Positions 31,878 to 44,087 of a DNA stretch of 64,000 nt are shown here, piece by piece. A program made the translations under genes and the position numbers. Origin of the DNA: Flaccisagitta enflata (lineage: Eukaryota > Chaetognatha > Sagittoidea > Aphragmophora); assembly GCA_965153355.1 (NCBI GenBank), contig OZ231126.1, forward strand, positions 101,928,001-101,992,000, written 5' to 3'. The notes below the pieces were generated by a model, which did not search any database, had not been told where the DNA came from, and saw only the letters and a list, made by a program, of their open reading frames with translations. Numbering within the stretch: position 1 is the first letter of the stretch; every line of letters begins with the position of its first letter.

Positions 31878-33580
31878 AACAAGGCCAACACCTATAAGTC
31901 GCGTGCAGGACAAAAATAACTGAACTCACCTGACTCCTTATTGTATCTTTTTATTGAAAATCAGACTTAAACGCAACCCTAAACAGACCCAAACCAGACT
32001 CAAACCAGACTCAAACCAGACTCAAACCAGAATTAAACCAGACCGAAACCAGACCTAAATCAGACATAAACCAGACATAAACCAGACATAAACCAGATTT
32101 AAGCCAGACTCAAACCACACTCAAACCAGACTCAATCCAGACTAAAACCAGACTCAAACCAGACTCAAACCAGACTCAAACCAGACTCAAACCAGACTCA
32201 AACCAGACTCAAACCAGACTCAAACCAGACTTAAACCAGGCTCAAACCAGGCTCAAACCAGAATCAAACCAGACTCAAAAGACTCAACCCAGACTCAAAC
32301 CAAACTCAAACCAGACTCAAACCAGACTCAAACCAGAATTAAACCAAACCAAAACCAGACTAAAACCAGACCTAAATCAGACCTAAATCAATCATAAACC
32401 AGACAAAAACCAGACATACACCAGACCTAAACCAGACCTAAACCAGACATAAACCAGACATAAATCAGACATGAACCAGTCTTAAACCAGACTTAAACCA
32501 GACGTAAACCAGACTTCAACCAGACTTAAACCAGACTTTAACCATACTTAAACCATACTTAAACCAGACTTAAACCAGACTTAAACCAGACCTAAACCAG
32601 ACTTAAACCATACTTATACCATACTTATCTTAATATCATTTTAACCAGCAGACTTAAACCAGCAGACTTAAACCATTAGACCAGCAGACTTAAACCATTA
32701 GATTTAAACCAGCAGACTTAAACCAGCAGATTTAAACCAGCAGATTTAAACCAGCAGATTTAAACCAGCAGACTTTAACCATCAGACTTTACCCAGCAGA
32801 CTTTAACCAGCAGACTTTAACCAGCAGACTTCAACCAGCAGACTTTAACCAGCAGACTTTAGCCAGCAGACTTTAACCAAAAATGACCAAAAATGACCAA
32901 AAATGACCAAAAATGATCGAAGTGACCAAGAATAACCAAAAATGACCAAAAATGACCAAAAATGACCAAAAATGACCAAAAATGATCAAAAATGACCAAA
33001 AATGATCAAAATTGACCAAAATTGACCAAAATTAACCAAAATGACCAAAAATGACCAAAAATGACCAAAATGACCCAAAAATGACCAAAAATGACTAAAA
33101 ATGACTAAAAATGACCAAAAATGACCAAAATGACCAAAAATGACCAAAATGACCAAAAATGACCAAAAATGATCAAAAATGACCAAAAATGACCAAAATG
33201 ACCAAAATGACCAAAATGACCAAAATGACCAAAATGACCAAAATGACCAAAATGACCAATATGACCAAAATGACCAATAATGACCAAAAATAATCAAAAA
33301 TGACCAAGAATAATCAAAAATGACCAAAATAACCAAAAATCACCAAAATCACCAAAATGACCAAAATCACCAAAATGACCAAAAATGACCAAAAATGACC
33401 AAAAATGACCAAAAATGACTAAAAGCAACCAATAATTCCCAAAAACAACAAAAAAATGACTCAAAATAACTCCAGACGCCCCAAAAAGACGAAAAAAAGC
33501 AAAGTGTTACCGACCGATGGACGGACAGACAGACCGACCGACGGAGCGGGTTGTAGAGTCGCATGCACGCGACTAAAAAA
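31878..33580 (+). mobile_element. Family A repeat swollen to 1.7 kb by three satellite blocks
   Basis: The 5' end AACAAGGCCAACACCTATAA-GTCGCGTGC equals the copy at 19844. Three arrays follow: ~31975-32640 units CCAGACTCAAA/CCAGACTTAAA (11 bp), ~32640-32878 units CCAGCAGACTTTAA (13-14 bp), and ~32878-33425 units AATGACCAAA (10-11 bp). The 3' end is a GACC/GACG core, GGAGCGGGTTGTAGAGTCGC and ATGCACGCGACTAAAAA. The long W/S/F- and G/H/F-rich frames here are artefacts of the arrays. Confidence 0.75.
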
Positions 33581-33584
33581 CGCA

Positions 33585-33935
33585 AACTATGTCTTTTGTG
33601 CTCAATCTGGGCCCCTTAGTTGGATCTAGGGTGCCTTGAATGCAACGGCAAGGGTGTCTGCAATTGAAATAAAACATATTGAGTCCGCATTTATTCAATT
33701 TCCTCCTTACATATCCAAATATACTTCATATATTGGCCAAAATATACGAAAAAATGCGAAAAATGCTCAATCCGGGCCCTGAGGTGTGATGCGCAGCCAT
33801 AAGATGGCGTTTTTTGGTATTTTTGACCTCACCATCGTGTTCCCCACCTCCACATTGGTCTAATCCACCTTATTAGGTTCTGATTTTCAAAAGAAGGTGA
33901 GTTTGAGAAATAAATTACTCTGGTTGGTGCCATTT
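33585..33935 (-). repeat. ~350-bp dispersed repeat, inverted copy
   Basis: Inverted partner of 29085-29440 (TATTTTTGACCTCACCATCG, CAATCCGGGCCCTGAGGTGT), diverged mostly in the half near 33600-33700. Both copies stand immediately next to palindrome-ended repeats. Confidence 0.6.
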
Positions 33936-33941
33936 GAAAGA

Positions 33942-34097
33942 AACAAGGCCGGATACACGGCAATCCAGTCGCGGATGGTTTGGCAGGAGCGGTGCAAAAA
34001 CTGCTCGAAATTTAAAAATGTGACGGACCTACCAACCGATCTACCAACCGACCGACCGACACGGCAAAGTTAAGAGTCGCGTGTCCGCGACTAAAAA
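33942..34097 (+). mobile_element. Family A repeat, AGTCGCGTGTCCGCGACT subtype
   Basis: AACAAGGCCGGATACACGGC, AGTCGCGGATGGTTTGGCAG, CCTACCAACCGA core, GAGTCGCGTGTCCGCGACTA end. Confidence 0.65.
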
Positions 34098-34497
34098 GTT
34101 AGCTCTTTCTCAACTGTGAATATGAAAAAGAGTATCATCCCATGCAGGAAATGGCCCAACTTCCACAAGTTCCTCAAATTGAAAATAGGAAAACCCGATT
34201 TCTCCCTTATGTTTCAAAAAGTCGAATTACGTAATTCGACTTTTTTCCAATAAGCATTGTCTCACCTTGGTCGATTGAAGATTGTTGTAGTCCAAATGTT
34301 GGTAAGTGACATCGTATTATCCTGAAGTTATTTCATGTGTCCTTAAGTTTTGTTGCATATCCCTAAGTTTTATCATTAATGCTTGAGTCACCAAATGGCT
34401 AGTTTCTAATGGTTCAATTGTCTCTTTTCAGCTTGGGTGGCTATGCTTAGGAATTTGTAATAAGTTACCTCAGTTGGAAAGGGGCGTGGGGGTTGAC

Positions 34498-36985
34498 ATT
34501 TGCGGGGGTAGTTGGCACTTGCATTGGGTAGTTGACACTTGCGGGGGTAGTTGACACTTGCGGGAGGTAGTTGACACTTACAGGGAGGTAGTTGACACTT
34601 GCAGAGGCAGTTGACACTTGCGAGGGTAGTTGACACTTGTGGGGGGGTAGATTACAATCTAGGGGGTAGTTGACACTTGATGGGGGTAGCTGACACTTGC
34701 CAGGGGTAGATGACACATGCAGGGGGAAGAGGGGGGTAGTTAGAACTTTCCAGGGTAGTTGACACTTGCAGGGGGTAGTTGACACTTGCGGGAGGTAATT
34801 GACTCTTGGGGGAGTAGTTGACACTTGCAGGGGGTAGTTGACTCTTATGGGGGGGTAGTTGACACTTGGGAGGGGTAGTTGACACTTGCCAGGGGATAGT
34901 TGACACTTGTGGGGGGGTAGTTGACACCTGTGGGGGGTTGTTTACACTTGCGGGGGGTAGTTAACCTTTGTGGGGGGTAGTTGACACTTGCAAGGGGTAG
35001 TCAACCCTTGTGGGGTAGTTTACACTCTGCAGGGGTAGTTGACATTTGCAGGGGTAGTTAACACTTGCGAGGGCAGTTGACTCTTGCGGGTGGTAGTTGA
35101 CACTTGTAGGGGGTAGTTGACTCTTGCGGGGAGTATTTGACACTTGAGGGGGTAGTTGACACTTGGGGGGGTATTCGACACTTGCCCGGGGAGAGTTGAC
35201 ACTTGTGGGGGGTAGTTGACACTTGTGGGGGGTAGTTGACACTTGCGGGGGGTAGTTGACACTTGCAAGGGGTAGTCGACACTAGTTGGGGGTAGTTGAC
35301 ACGTGCGGGGGTAGTTGGCACTTGCGGGGGGTAGTGGATACTTTTGGGGGTAGTGGATACATCTAGGGGGTGGTAGACACTTCAGGGGATAGTTGACACT
35401 CTGGGGGGTAGTTGACACTTGCAGGGGGGAGGTAAAACTTGCAGGAGGTAGTTGACAATTACGAGAGGTAGTTGACACTTGTGGGGGGTAGTTAAAACTT
35501 TTGGGGGGTAGTTGACACTCGAGGGGGTAGAGTACACTTGCGGAGGGTAGATGACACTTGCGGGGGTAGTTGACACTTTGGGGGTTAGCTGACACTTGCA
35601 AGGGGTGGTTAACACTTGCAGGGAAGTTGACCTGGGGGTAGTGGACACGGCGGATTTTCGGGTTGATACTTTAGGGTAGTTGACACTCTGGGGGTAGTTG
35701 ACATCATGGGGGTAGTTGACACTTGCAGGAGGAATTTGACACTGGCAAGGGGTAGTTGACAGTTGCAAGGGGTAGTTGACACTTGTGGGGGGTTGTTGAA
35801 ACTTGCTGGGGGTAGTTGACACTAGAGGGGGTAGTTTACACTTGCGGGAGGTAGTTGAAACTTGCAAGGGTATATAACACTTTGGGGGTAGATGACAGTT
35901 TTGGGGGTACTTGACACTTGTGGGGGTAGATGACACTCTGGGGGTAGTTTACACTTGCAGGTGGAAGTTGACCCTTGTGGGGGGTAGTTGACACTTGCAA
36001 GGGGTAGTTGACACTTGTGGGGGTTGTTTACACTTGCAGGGGTTGTTAAACCTTGTGGGGTGAGTTGACACTTGTGGGGGGTAGTTGACACTTGCAGGGG
36101 GTAGTTGACACTTGCAGGGGGTAGTCGACACTTGCAGGGGGTAGTTGACACTTGCGGGTGGAGTTGACACTTGCAGGGAGGTAATTGACACTTGTGAGGG
36201 GTAGTTGACCCTTGTGGGGGGTAGTTGACACTTGCGGGGGTAGTTGACACTTGCAGGGCGGTATTTGACACTTGTGGGGGGGTAGTTGACACTTGTTGGG
36301 GAAGTTGACACTTGGGGGGTAGTTTACACTTGGGGGGGTAGTTTATACTAGGGGGGATTTGTCACTTGCTGGGGGTAGTTGACACTTTCTGGGGTAAGTT
36401 GACACTTGTGGGGGGTAGTTGACACTTGAGGGGGGTAGTTGTCACCAATGGGGGGTAGCTGACACTTGCAAGGGGTAGTTGACACTTGCAGGGGTAGTTG
36501 ACACTTGCAGGGGTACTGGACACTTGCGGGGGGTAGTGGAGACTGGCAGGGGGTAGTTGACACTTGCGGGGGTAGTTAATACCAGGGGGGTAGTTGACGC
36601 TTGCTGGGGGTAGTTGACACTTGCGGGGGGTAGTTGACACTTGCGGGGGTAGTTGACACTTGCGAGGGGTAGTTGACACTTGGTGGGGTTGTTGATACTT
36701 GCTGGGGTTGTTGATACTTGCGAGGGGTAGTTGGCACTTGGGGGGAGGGTAGTTGACACTTGCGGGGGTAGTTGACACTTGCGGGGGATAGTTGACACTT
36801 GCAGGGGGTAGTTGACACTTGAGGGGGTAGTTGACACTTGGGGGGGTAGTTGACACTTGCTGGGGGTAGTTGACACTTACGGGGGGTAGTTGACACTTGC
36901 AGGGGGAAGTTGACACTTGCGAGGGGTAGTTGACACTTGGGGGGAGGGTAGTTGACACTTGCTGGAGTAAGCGACACTTATGAGG
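34498..36985. repeat. G-rich minisatellite, 2.5 kb, GTAGTTGACACTTGC(G)n
   Basis: More than 120 units of ~17-20 bp: GGGGGTAGTTGACACTTGC with variable G-run length and a variable base after TTGC. Single-base changes (GATGACACT, GTTTACACT, GAAGTTGAC) are scattered rather than grouped. Frames on the other strand give repeating STTPASVNYPCKCQLP peptides, which are not genes. All G-runs are on the plus strand. Confidence 0.92.
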
Positions 36986-38600
36986 GGGTAAATGCTGAAT
37001 TTCATATACTTACCTCAGTATAAACTGATAATCTGCTCTGATTGGTCACTGAAAAGGGCATACGGCTTCTGATTGGTCCGCGAAAAGGGCATAGAAAAGG
37101 GCATAGAAAAGGGAATACGGAAAAAGGGCATACAGCGCGGGCAAACAAAGGTAGCTCGTCGAAGTAGCTAATCTTGGTCCATTTAGCATCAACGGACTCT
37201 TATTCTATTTCGGAAATTCACGGAGGATGACTGAACAAAACTAACAACAACATGCAAAACAACAACGGGAGAACAGAACAACAATTTACCAAAACATAAG
37301 CGACACGAACAAATAACATCTACTCGGCTTCAAGAAACTGATTTGTTTAATATATCAATTCCTCATCGGCAGTCTACGCGACTGCATCCTTCGTTCATCG
37401 TTCCTTTCTTTCTCCTCTGGTGGTGGTCGAGACCCTTTCTTCGTTCACTGGCGGCAGCGTGTTCTCATTTGTTTAAATTCGCTAACGAACTAAATCTTTC
37501 TTATTTTCTGTTGACACTAACGCCAAATTTCCTATCAGTCATCTATTAACAACGTTATGTACTCCAATGGACTATTCATGTTCTAGGATTTCGTTAGAGG
37601 TGTCGATGTACGTTCTATGCCGAACCATTCGCCCACAATTTCCATTTCTGTAAACTAAAAGTCAGCACCGGAAGTCGAGCACTTCCGGCTACGCCTCCTC
37701 TCCTCCATCAAAACTGGAGATTCCTCATCGATGTCTCCACTTTTCTCCACCTCGCTGCCCAAATTCGTCGCCATCTTGGATACTCAGTTGAGAAGAATCC
37801 CTCCTCTCCTCCGAGCTTCAAGATCCGTAAGCCCATCGTCGTCGTTGCCTCTGGTGGAGAAGATCCGGAATTTTGGCTAGTCGAAACTACATCTCAACTC
37901 GTCTCCAGCCAGGCGGGCTATTATCAAGGGTTTCATTGTCATTTGTCGGTCATTTTGTTCATCCTCGGTCATTTCGTTCATCGTCAGTCTAGATTCATTC
38001 ATCATCGGTCAAGATTTGTCATTCGTCGGTCAAGATTTGCTCATCGTCGGTCAAGATTCAATCATTTTTGGTCAAGAATCATCCATCAGCGGTCAAATAG
38101 CCGCATTTTTGTTCATCTTTTGTATCACTTCTTTTGACTTTGGCGGTCATACGGGCCGCATCATCATCTCTATCTACTATGGCGGCAAATTCAGCCGCAA
38201 TTTCACCGGTGGCTGATTAGGACACATCTTCCCTAGGATTTGTTTCAATACTTCTGTTGGCAAATGGATCGCTCTTTCGTCGACTCAAGCGGTATACCCT
38301 GCCGCAATCACCCCCCTCCCTCCCCCCCCTCAAGCCTCGAACTCAATATTTCAAAGTTGTGGACAATCATTCATGAGCGTACGGTTACAACACTGACTAC
38401 GAAAACTTGGGACTTCTAGCTCACGCGCCTTCGGATTCATCTTGGAACCCCCCCTCCCCCACCCCCCCCTGATTCCCGTGCGCGACTAATTATTATTATT
38501 ATTATTATTGTGTCTGTTTTCGTCAACATAGTATGCGACAATTCAAACATCAATCACAATTCAAAGGGCTAGGTCTACTACATGTTTGCTACTATGATAG
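36986..38600. other. No gene; two short tandem tracts
   Basis: GAAAAGGGCATA-type units (~12 bp) at 37050-37130. At 37925-38095 a ~20-bp tract (TCATCGTCGGTCAAGATT) repeats about eight times with drift. C-rich runs lie at 38310-38335 and 38445-38470. The open frames here carry no motif. Confidence 0.45.
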
Positions 38601-38608
38601 AAAGAGCG

Positions 38609-39100
38609 TTACGGGGTTCGGTCACATTCCTGTGCCTCCTCTTCTCTATGGAGAGCAGCCAGAAACTTCAAAATCTCGTTATCATGGGCAATCATTCCAT
38701 TAAGGAAACATTTCTTTGCTTTTTCAAACAAAGACTCAATTGACGCGAAATTATATATCTCTCTTATCTGGCGAATGCTTTGCCACAGGCAAAAACCAAA
38801 AATCCGACGTATAGCAGTATTCAATGCAACATTGAATTGGTTCATTTGAGAAGCATTTAATTTCTTAATTTCAGAACCAAAAATGAGTTTAGGTACACAG
38901 TTAGAGTAAAGTAAATGCATCAGTACATTCTCCTTTGGTCTACGAGTACTAGAAAGCACAGTATTTAAATTTCCAAAGAAGCCATGCAAATCTTCTGATA
39001 CCGAAAACTTTAAATAATCATTTGACACAAGATGAAACCCTAAATATTTACAAGTTTCAACGCATTTAACGCCCACACCATGTATCGTAATTTTTGCCAA
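38609..39100 (-). pseudogene. LINE ORF2 C-terminal part
   Basis: Contains VKCVETCKYLGFHLVSNDYL, KENVLMHLLYSNCVPKLIFG and NTAIRRIFGFCLWQSIRQIR, the RT thumb and the C-terminal region that follows it. It is open to a stop at 38609. It belongs to the RT entry just upstream but is separated from it by ~550 bp of unrelated sequence with stops (39110-39660). Confidence 0.75.
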
Positions 39101-39728
39101 AGAGGATATTCATCGACTCAGCTTCCCAAACAAGACTTAAAAACAACTGAGTAAATCTGGGCTATAAAGTGTTTACCGCGTTATACCATGTCAGCTGGAA
39201 AATGATGCAAGATTGGATTTTAAATGAAAAAAGAAATAAGGTTAAAAAGAAAAGGAACGATTATAATCAGGAACTATGACAAAATTTTCGACGCATTCAA
39301 CGTAATTCGTCGCGCATTTTTTCGGAGAAGACACAACTTGAAAAAGGTTGTTAACCAATTTGCCATGCGTAAGACTGTCATCGGGTTGTCAGCAAGCGTC
39401 ATGTAACAATAGACATTGTATCAAGGCATAATTATCTGCTGACTGATTGAACTTATTTATTGGGTCTAATGTCCATGACCATAAGTCACCCGTTTTCCTC
39501 AAATCAATGATTTTCAGGGCATTTAACATTGCCGGACAAAATGTATTTTCATTCATTTTTTCTAGCCTATTGCCTCTTCCCTAGGCCAGAAACAGTGCAA
39601 AAATACCGCCAGTAAAAAACCGGTAATGATTAACCGAGATGCATCACCTTTGTTTAGGCAACATTAAACTTCAAGCAGTACTGTGAACAGTAGGCAGCAC
39701 AGACATCGATAAGTTGTTGTAAAGTTTC

Positions 39729-41126
39729 TCAGGTTGGCGCAATGAGCAACATGTTGTCTGCAAAAAGAAGACACGCTATGAAGAGTTCAATTAAGTGACA
39801 CCCTATGCCCACAGCTTTGAGCATAATTATAAGATCATTTATATAAATAGCAAAAAAGTCAGGTGAAAGAATTCCACCTTGTTTTGCACCACACAAAACT
39901 TGAAAAGAATTGGACCGCGACTTTGCCCATTTGACATTGTATTCCATATTAGAATACCAAAACATGATTATTAATAAGAAGCAAAGGGGAACCTTTCGAT
40001 CAATCAATTTAGTAAACAGCCCACTATGGGAAATCGTGTCAAACGCTTTTGTAAAATCCAAAAATGCGACATAGACATTTGAATCCCTTTTTGTAAAATA
40101 GTCGACGCACGATTTGAGCGTAAAAACCGCGTGACTCACACTGTGCTTTGGCTTAAAACCAAACTGCAGATCGTGACTAGTCAAAAATCTATTGAATTTT
40201 AACCGCAGTGCATTCTCAAACATAAGTGCAAAGACGCTACTGAGTGTAACCCCACGATAGTTATTGGTTGAATTTAGGTCCCCAGAACTATTTTTGATGA
40301 CAGGTGATATCATCCCTCTTAAAAAGTCAGCAGGGACAAACGAGTGCTGTAAAAATGCGTTAAATAGTATATGCAAGTGAACTGCTAGTTTAGGACTACC
40401 GTGTAGCACATGCTCAGCCGTTAAAAAAGAATTGGAACTTTTTCCCTCTTTTAACTTGCCTGAGATTGTTATCATGTCATCCCACGAGAGAAATAGTGCG
40501 GAGATGGAGTCGTCCCGTCTTTTGTTGAAGTAAGCCGGAAATTTGTCTGAAAACTCGCGTTGCAACTCCTGATGGGCGTCAGTGTCGTTTTTGTTGTATA
40601 TTTCCTGAAAGTATGATTGAAAAACTCTGGCAATATCGGGTTCTTCGATGGCGTCACAAATACGGTTAACTGGAGGGCGTTTGGATTGTGACATACGCTT
40701 CCAGTCTCTCCAAAAGCCAATATAATTCTTATTCATTAATTCCTCACTTAAAGCCTCACTCCTCTCGGCGGCAACAATGCGACGCTGCCGACGAAGTTCG
40801 GCCTTATACCTGTAATGACAGGCCTTTTTATGCTCATAGGAGGGACCGGAAGTTGGTCGTCCGTCCTCAGTCCATATGTCATAAGCTTCAATGGAATCCT
40901 TCTTAAGCTGTGACAAATTGTCCGTCCAAAAATCCTTGCCCCTTTTACCATGGGGAGATTTTTGGGGAAGAAGTGAGTCAGCTACTTCTAATACCGACAC
41001 TACAGAGTTATAATACTGAGTAATTTGGAAAATATGATGATCACAGAAACACAGCTTGTCACCGTGAATTATATCCGTAGGAACCATGAGGGAGTCTAAC
41101 ATCTCTCCCATCGTATTGCTATACAT
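39729..41126 (-). pseudogene. LINE ORF2 reverse-transcriptase part, catalytic FADN
   Basis: Same frame as the endonuclease entry, after an in-frame TAA. Linker region RRQRRIVAAERSEALSEELM, then the RT blocks LRGMISPVIKNSSGDLNSTN, NYRGVTLSSVFALMFENALR, LQFGFKPKHSVSHAVFTLKS, VAFLDFTKAFDTISHSGLFT and GAKQGGILSPDFFAIYINDL. The catalytic box reads ACLLFADNMLLIAPT, so the second aspartate of FADD has become asparagine, which should abolish metal binding. A stop follows T, and the frame decays downstream (QQLIDVCAAYC...). Confidence 0.85.
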
Positions 41127-41135
41127 TAACAGATC

Positions 41136-41993
41136 TTATTTTGAGATAGAAGACCATTTTATCTTACCATTACCTGTATTGGAGTCAAAATTTCTAACGT
41201 CACCTGTGACCATTGGCACTACATCAATCTGCATGCTAATTGGAAAGTGATTGGAGGGATTTCTGCCGTCATAATGAATGCCGCAACGTTTGACCCGACT
41301 CCGCAACGAGCTGCTGATAAATATATGGTCCAATAATGAATAGGTTCCGCCTTTGGGGCAACTACGAGTGTAAGAAGTTCCGTAGTTAAAAGAGGTATCA
41401 AATTCGTGCGTGCACACCAAATTGTAGTTTTGTAAGAATTGACGAATAGTATTAGACATTAATTGCCTATCATCGTAAATGTCATAATTTAAGTCACCAG
41501 CTATTATGAATGCGGCCGTGGGGTTTGCAAGTATAATACTTTCCACTGTTCCAAGTACATCTAAATACTGAACTTTGTGCTCATCAGTATTTTGTTTAAA
41601 GGGGAAATAAACATTAATAATCAAAATAGTTAGATCAACGTCAAGAAGTTTCATTACAGATATTCTTTCATTTTCATATTGCAACATGGGTTGGAGAAAA
41701 GGGGCAAAATCTCTGTCAAAAATAAACCCCGTGCCACCATAGGGTCTACCCGTCAGTATATTTGCATTATGAACATGTTTCATACCAGATACACCATAAC
41801 CATCGAAAGCATCATGTACTGATTGTAATTGGGTAACAGACTTAATGTTCTTGTAAGTTGGTCGTAACCAGTGTTCCTGAACGCATATTATGGAGTTACG
41901 ATCATCTTCACATAACATATTTAGATAGTCTTCACTACTAGAAAAACCGTTGATATTGTGCGATACCAGGTTGATTCTGACCTTTTCATCCAT
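41136..41993 (-). pseudogene. LINE ORF2 apurinic-like endonuclease part
   Basis: APE-type nuclease that nicks target DNA for LINE insertion. Motifs in order: NLVSHNINGFSSSE, IICVQEHWLRP, GRPYGGTGFIFDRD, ILIINVYFPF, AAFIIAGDLNYDIYD, YSLLDHIFISSSLRSRV and PSNHFPISMQIDVV. The catalytic N, E, D-N and D...H positions are all present. The start ATG overlaps the ORF1 stop in ATGGATGA (41993-41986). It ends in a TAA at 41138-41136, after which the RT frame continues in phase, so EN and RT were one protein. Confidence 0.88.
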
Positions 41994-42395
41994 TGGCTAT
42001 GGATCCGGAAGCGGTGGTTCCACCGTTGGGTTGATGACGTTCTTTGTTGGTTTTTGGTCGGAAAAAGGGGCCACAAAGGACGCCTTCTGGCCAAAAGTCG
42101 CGTTGTTCGATTTTCTCAAGATCGTCACATTTGACACGAAGACGGAAAGATTTGAATCGACCGTGTTTTGTCTCTAATTGCTCCAACTTGACAACAGTGA
42201 TCTGCTGAGCAACGAGGAATTCCCGCATGGCTTCACTCGTAACGTCATTGTGAAGTCGACCAATATATTTGTTGACAGTCAAATCTGCTCCTTTTACAGA
42301 CAGTAAACCTTCATTTACTTTTTTCCCAATGATAACTCGTGATTGAGAGGCATTACCTGATCCACGTTTAGATGGCGTACGACATGAAGAACCGA
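41986..42395 (-). pseudogene. LINE ORF1, C-terminal half
   Basis: Reads SRVIIGKKVNEGLLSVKGAD, NKYIGRLHNDVTSEAMREFL and DDLEKIEQRDFWPEGVLCGP. This RRM-like region with the 'FWP.G....FF' end is usual in ORF1 of CR1/L2-type LINEs and likely binds the element RNA. The frame is open upstream to ~42395, where homology stops. The probable N-terminal half is at 46761-47633 on the same strand. The stop overlaps the ORF2 start by 8 bases. Confidence 0.7.
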
Positions 42396-42419
42396 AATAT
42401 ACCGCATTTTATTCAAGCT

Positions 42420-43360
42420 CCTTGACACCCTCATGGTGCTTCGAAATTGACATTTTTGACCCAGTAACAAATCCATTGGCTCTTACACTACCCCCACATC
42501 AGTCATTGTCAGAAAAACAGCCACTTGGCAGCGTTTTAACCACGGTGAAATACTAAAAGAGAGAGGAAATTCGAGTAAACATCAAAATTCAGCTGAGAAA
42601 ATATTTCACACATCTTCATTGATTGAATACTACCGCCAAAGTGTTGTTATTCATATCAATTCCACAGAAAATATCCGTTCATATACTTCTTAATTACAAA
42701 AAAATAATTTTTGCAAGCTTTCATATTGATATCTTATGCCCCTATCAAAAAGAATCTTGTCCACTGTCAGTTGATAATCAATAACTAAATAATGTGAGTA
42801 GTATACTTTGGTACCCTAAAAATCGATCTTTCTTTTGACGCAGCTCCATGAAATTTTTACTGTAGTTGGGGGACTCACCCAACAGTGTGCATGTCAAATT
42901 TCATCCAAATCGCTTCATTAGAAGTGGGGTTTTTACCAATTTGTTCATTCAAAAACGAGAAAAATACAACTTTTGAAAAAAACATTTTCTCCGGCGTAAA
43001 TTTTATTACGGCTTTACGTGAAAGAAATTCATATTTCCAAGAACATCCGATCCTTGATATGGTATTTTGCTCGAGTCGGATGTTCTTCATTTTTTCATTT
43101 TTTCATTTTCTATACGAATTTAAAATTTACGGTAACACCAGTAGTGCCGATTTTTTGCTCAAGAATTCATTTACAGCAAACAACTGATGCCTACGGTTAT
43201 AGAACCTTCAGATACTTAGTTATTACTCCACGTTGAAGCCCAAAATGATGGATTCTACTTCTCAGTTGAAAATCTAGATCCTGCTCCACAGATTTTGACT
43301 AACATTAGTATATACAAATTAGGGTTTCCTAAGAAAAAAAAGATGTAAATAAAACTTGAA
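42420..43360. other. No gene recognised between LINE ORF1 and microsatellites
   Basis: AT-rich, with weak unconserved frames on both strands. No inverted termini found. Confidence 0.4.
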
Positions 43361-43362
43361 GC

Positions 43363-43367
<5 letters not shown>

Positions 43368-43411
<44 letters not shown>
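43368..43411. repeat. (GT)n microsatellite
   Basis: Plain dinucleotide run. Confidence 0.9.
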
Positions 43412-43417
<6 letters not shown>

Positions 43418-43519
43418 TGTCGGTTTCATTGCATGTTTTAAACTTCATACCGTTGTGAGCACCTTTCAATCAAAATGCGTTACTCAGTATGACGGGGTTT
43501 CTGATTCCTCTGTTCAAGC

Positions 43520-43555
<36 letters not shown>

Positions 43556-43556
43556 G

Positions 43557-43623
<67 letters not shown>

Positions 43624-43676
43624 AACAAAGCAATCGAAAGTGAATGAATGATTGAATGAATGAATGAATGAATGAA
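43520..43676. repeat. (AAAG)n followed by (GAAT)n microsatellite
   Basis: AAAG units to ~43625, then GAATGAAT units to ~43676. Confidence 0.9.
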
Positions 43677-44087
43677 TGGAAAAATAGACGGAAAAAAGGC
43701 TAGGATTTGAGTCTGAGGGGAATCAAGAGGGAGGAGGACATATTTCCCTATAAAGTGGAAACCCGCTCTAACAGATTTCAAGAGACTAACAAATTTTATT
43801 TATTATAGGCATAATTCTGTTGTAGTCAATATAAGAATAAAAAGAAAACTGGTTGAGAGGGCAAGAATTGATATCAGTTTAAGGCGGAATTCCCTTAAAA
43901 TCGGGTCCGTTAGAGCGGGGTACAACTCTATAAGAAAGCATCAGACCTTTCGGAGTCGCTACCCAGAAGGAGAAAAGATAGGCAGTAAATTTCATCAATT
44001 CTTCACGAGAAAAATGATCAAGAAACAGGTAGTAATGTTTAAAAGAAAGATAGGAAACAAAGGAGGAAACAAGAAGCGAAAAAAAAA

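Noticed and set aside
32986-33336. W/S/F and G/H/F repeat frames
   Set aside because: Translation of the AATGACCAAA satellite inside a family A repeat.
34498-36985. Overlapping long minus-strand frames rich in STTPASVNYPCKCQLP
   Set aside because: They follow the ~19-bp DNA repeat in all three frames; no start context, motif or codon bias independent of the array.
34498-36985. CRISPR-like array
   Set aside because: Units are contiguous with no unique spacers, and the genome is eukaryotic.
41950-42177. 75-codon plus-strand frame
   Set aside because: Antisense shadow of LINE ORF1 on the other strand.
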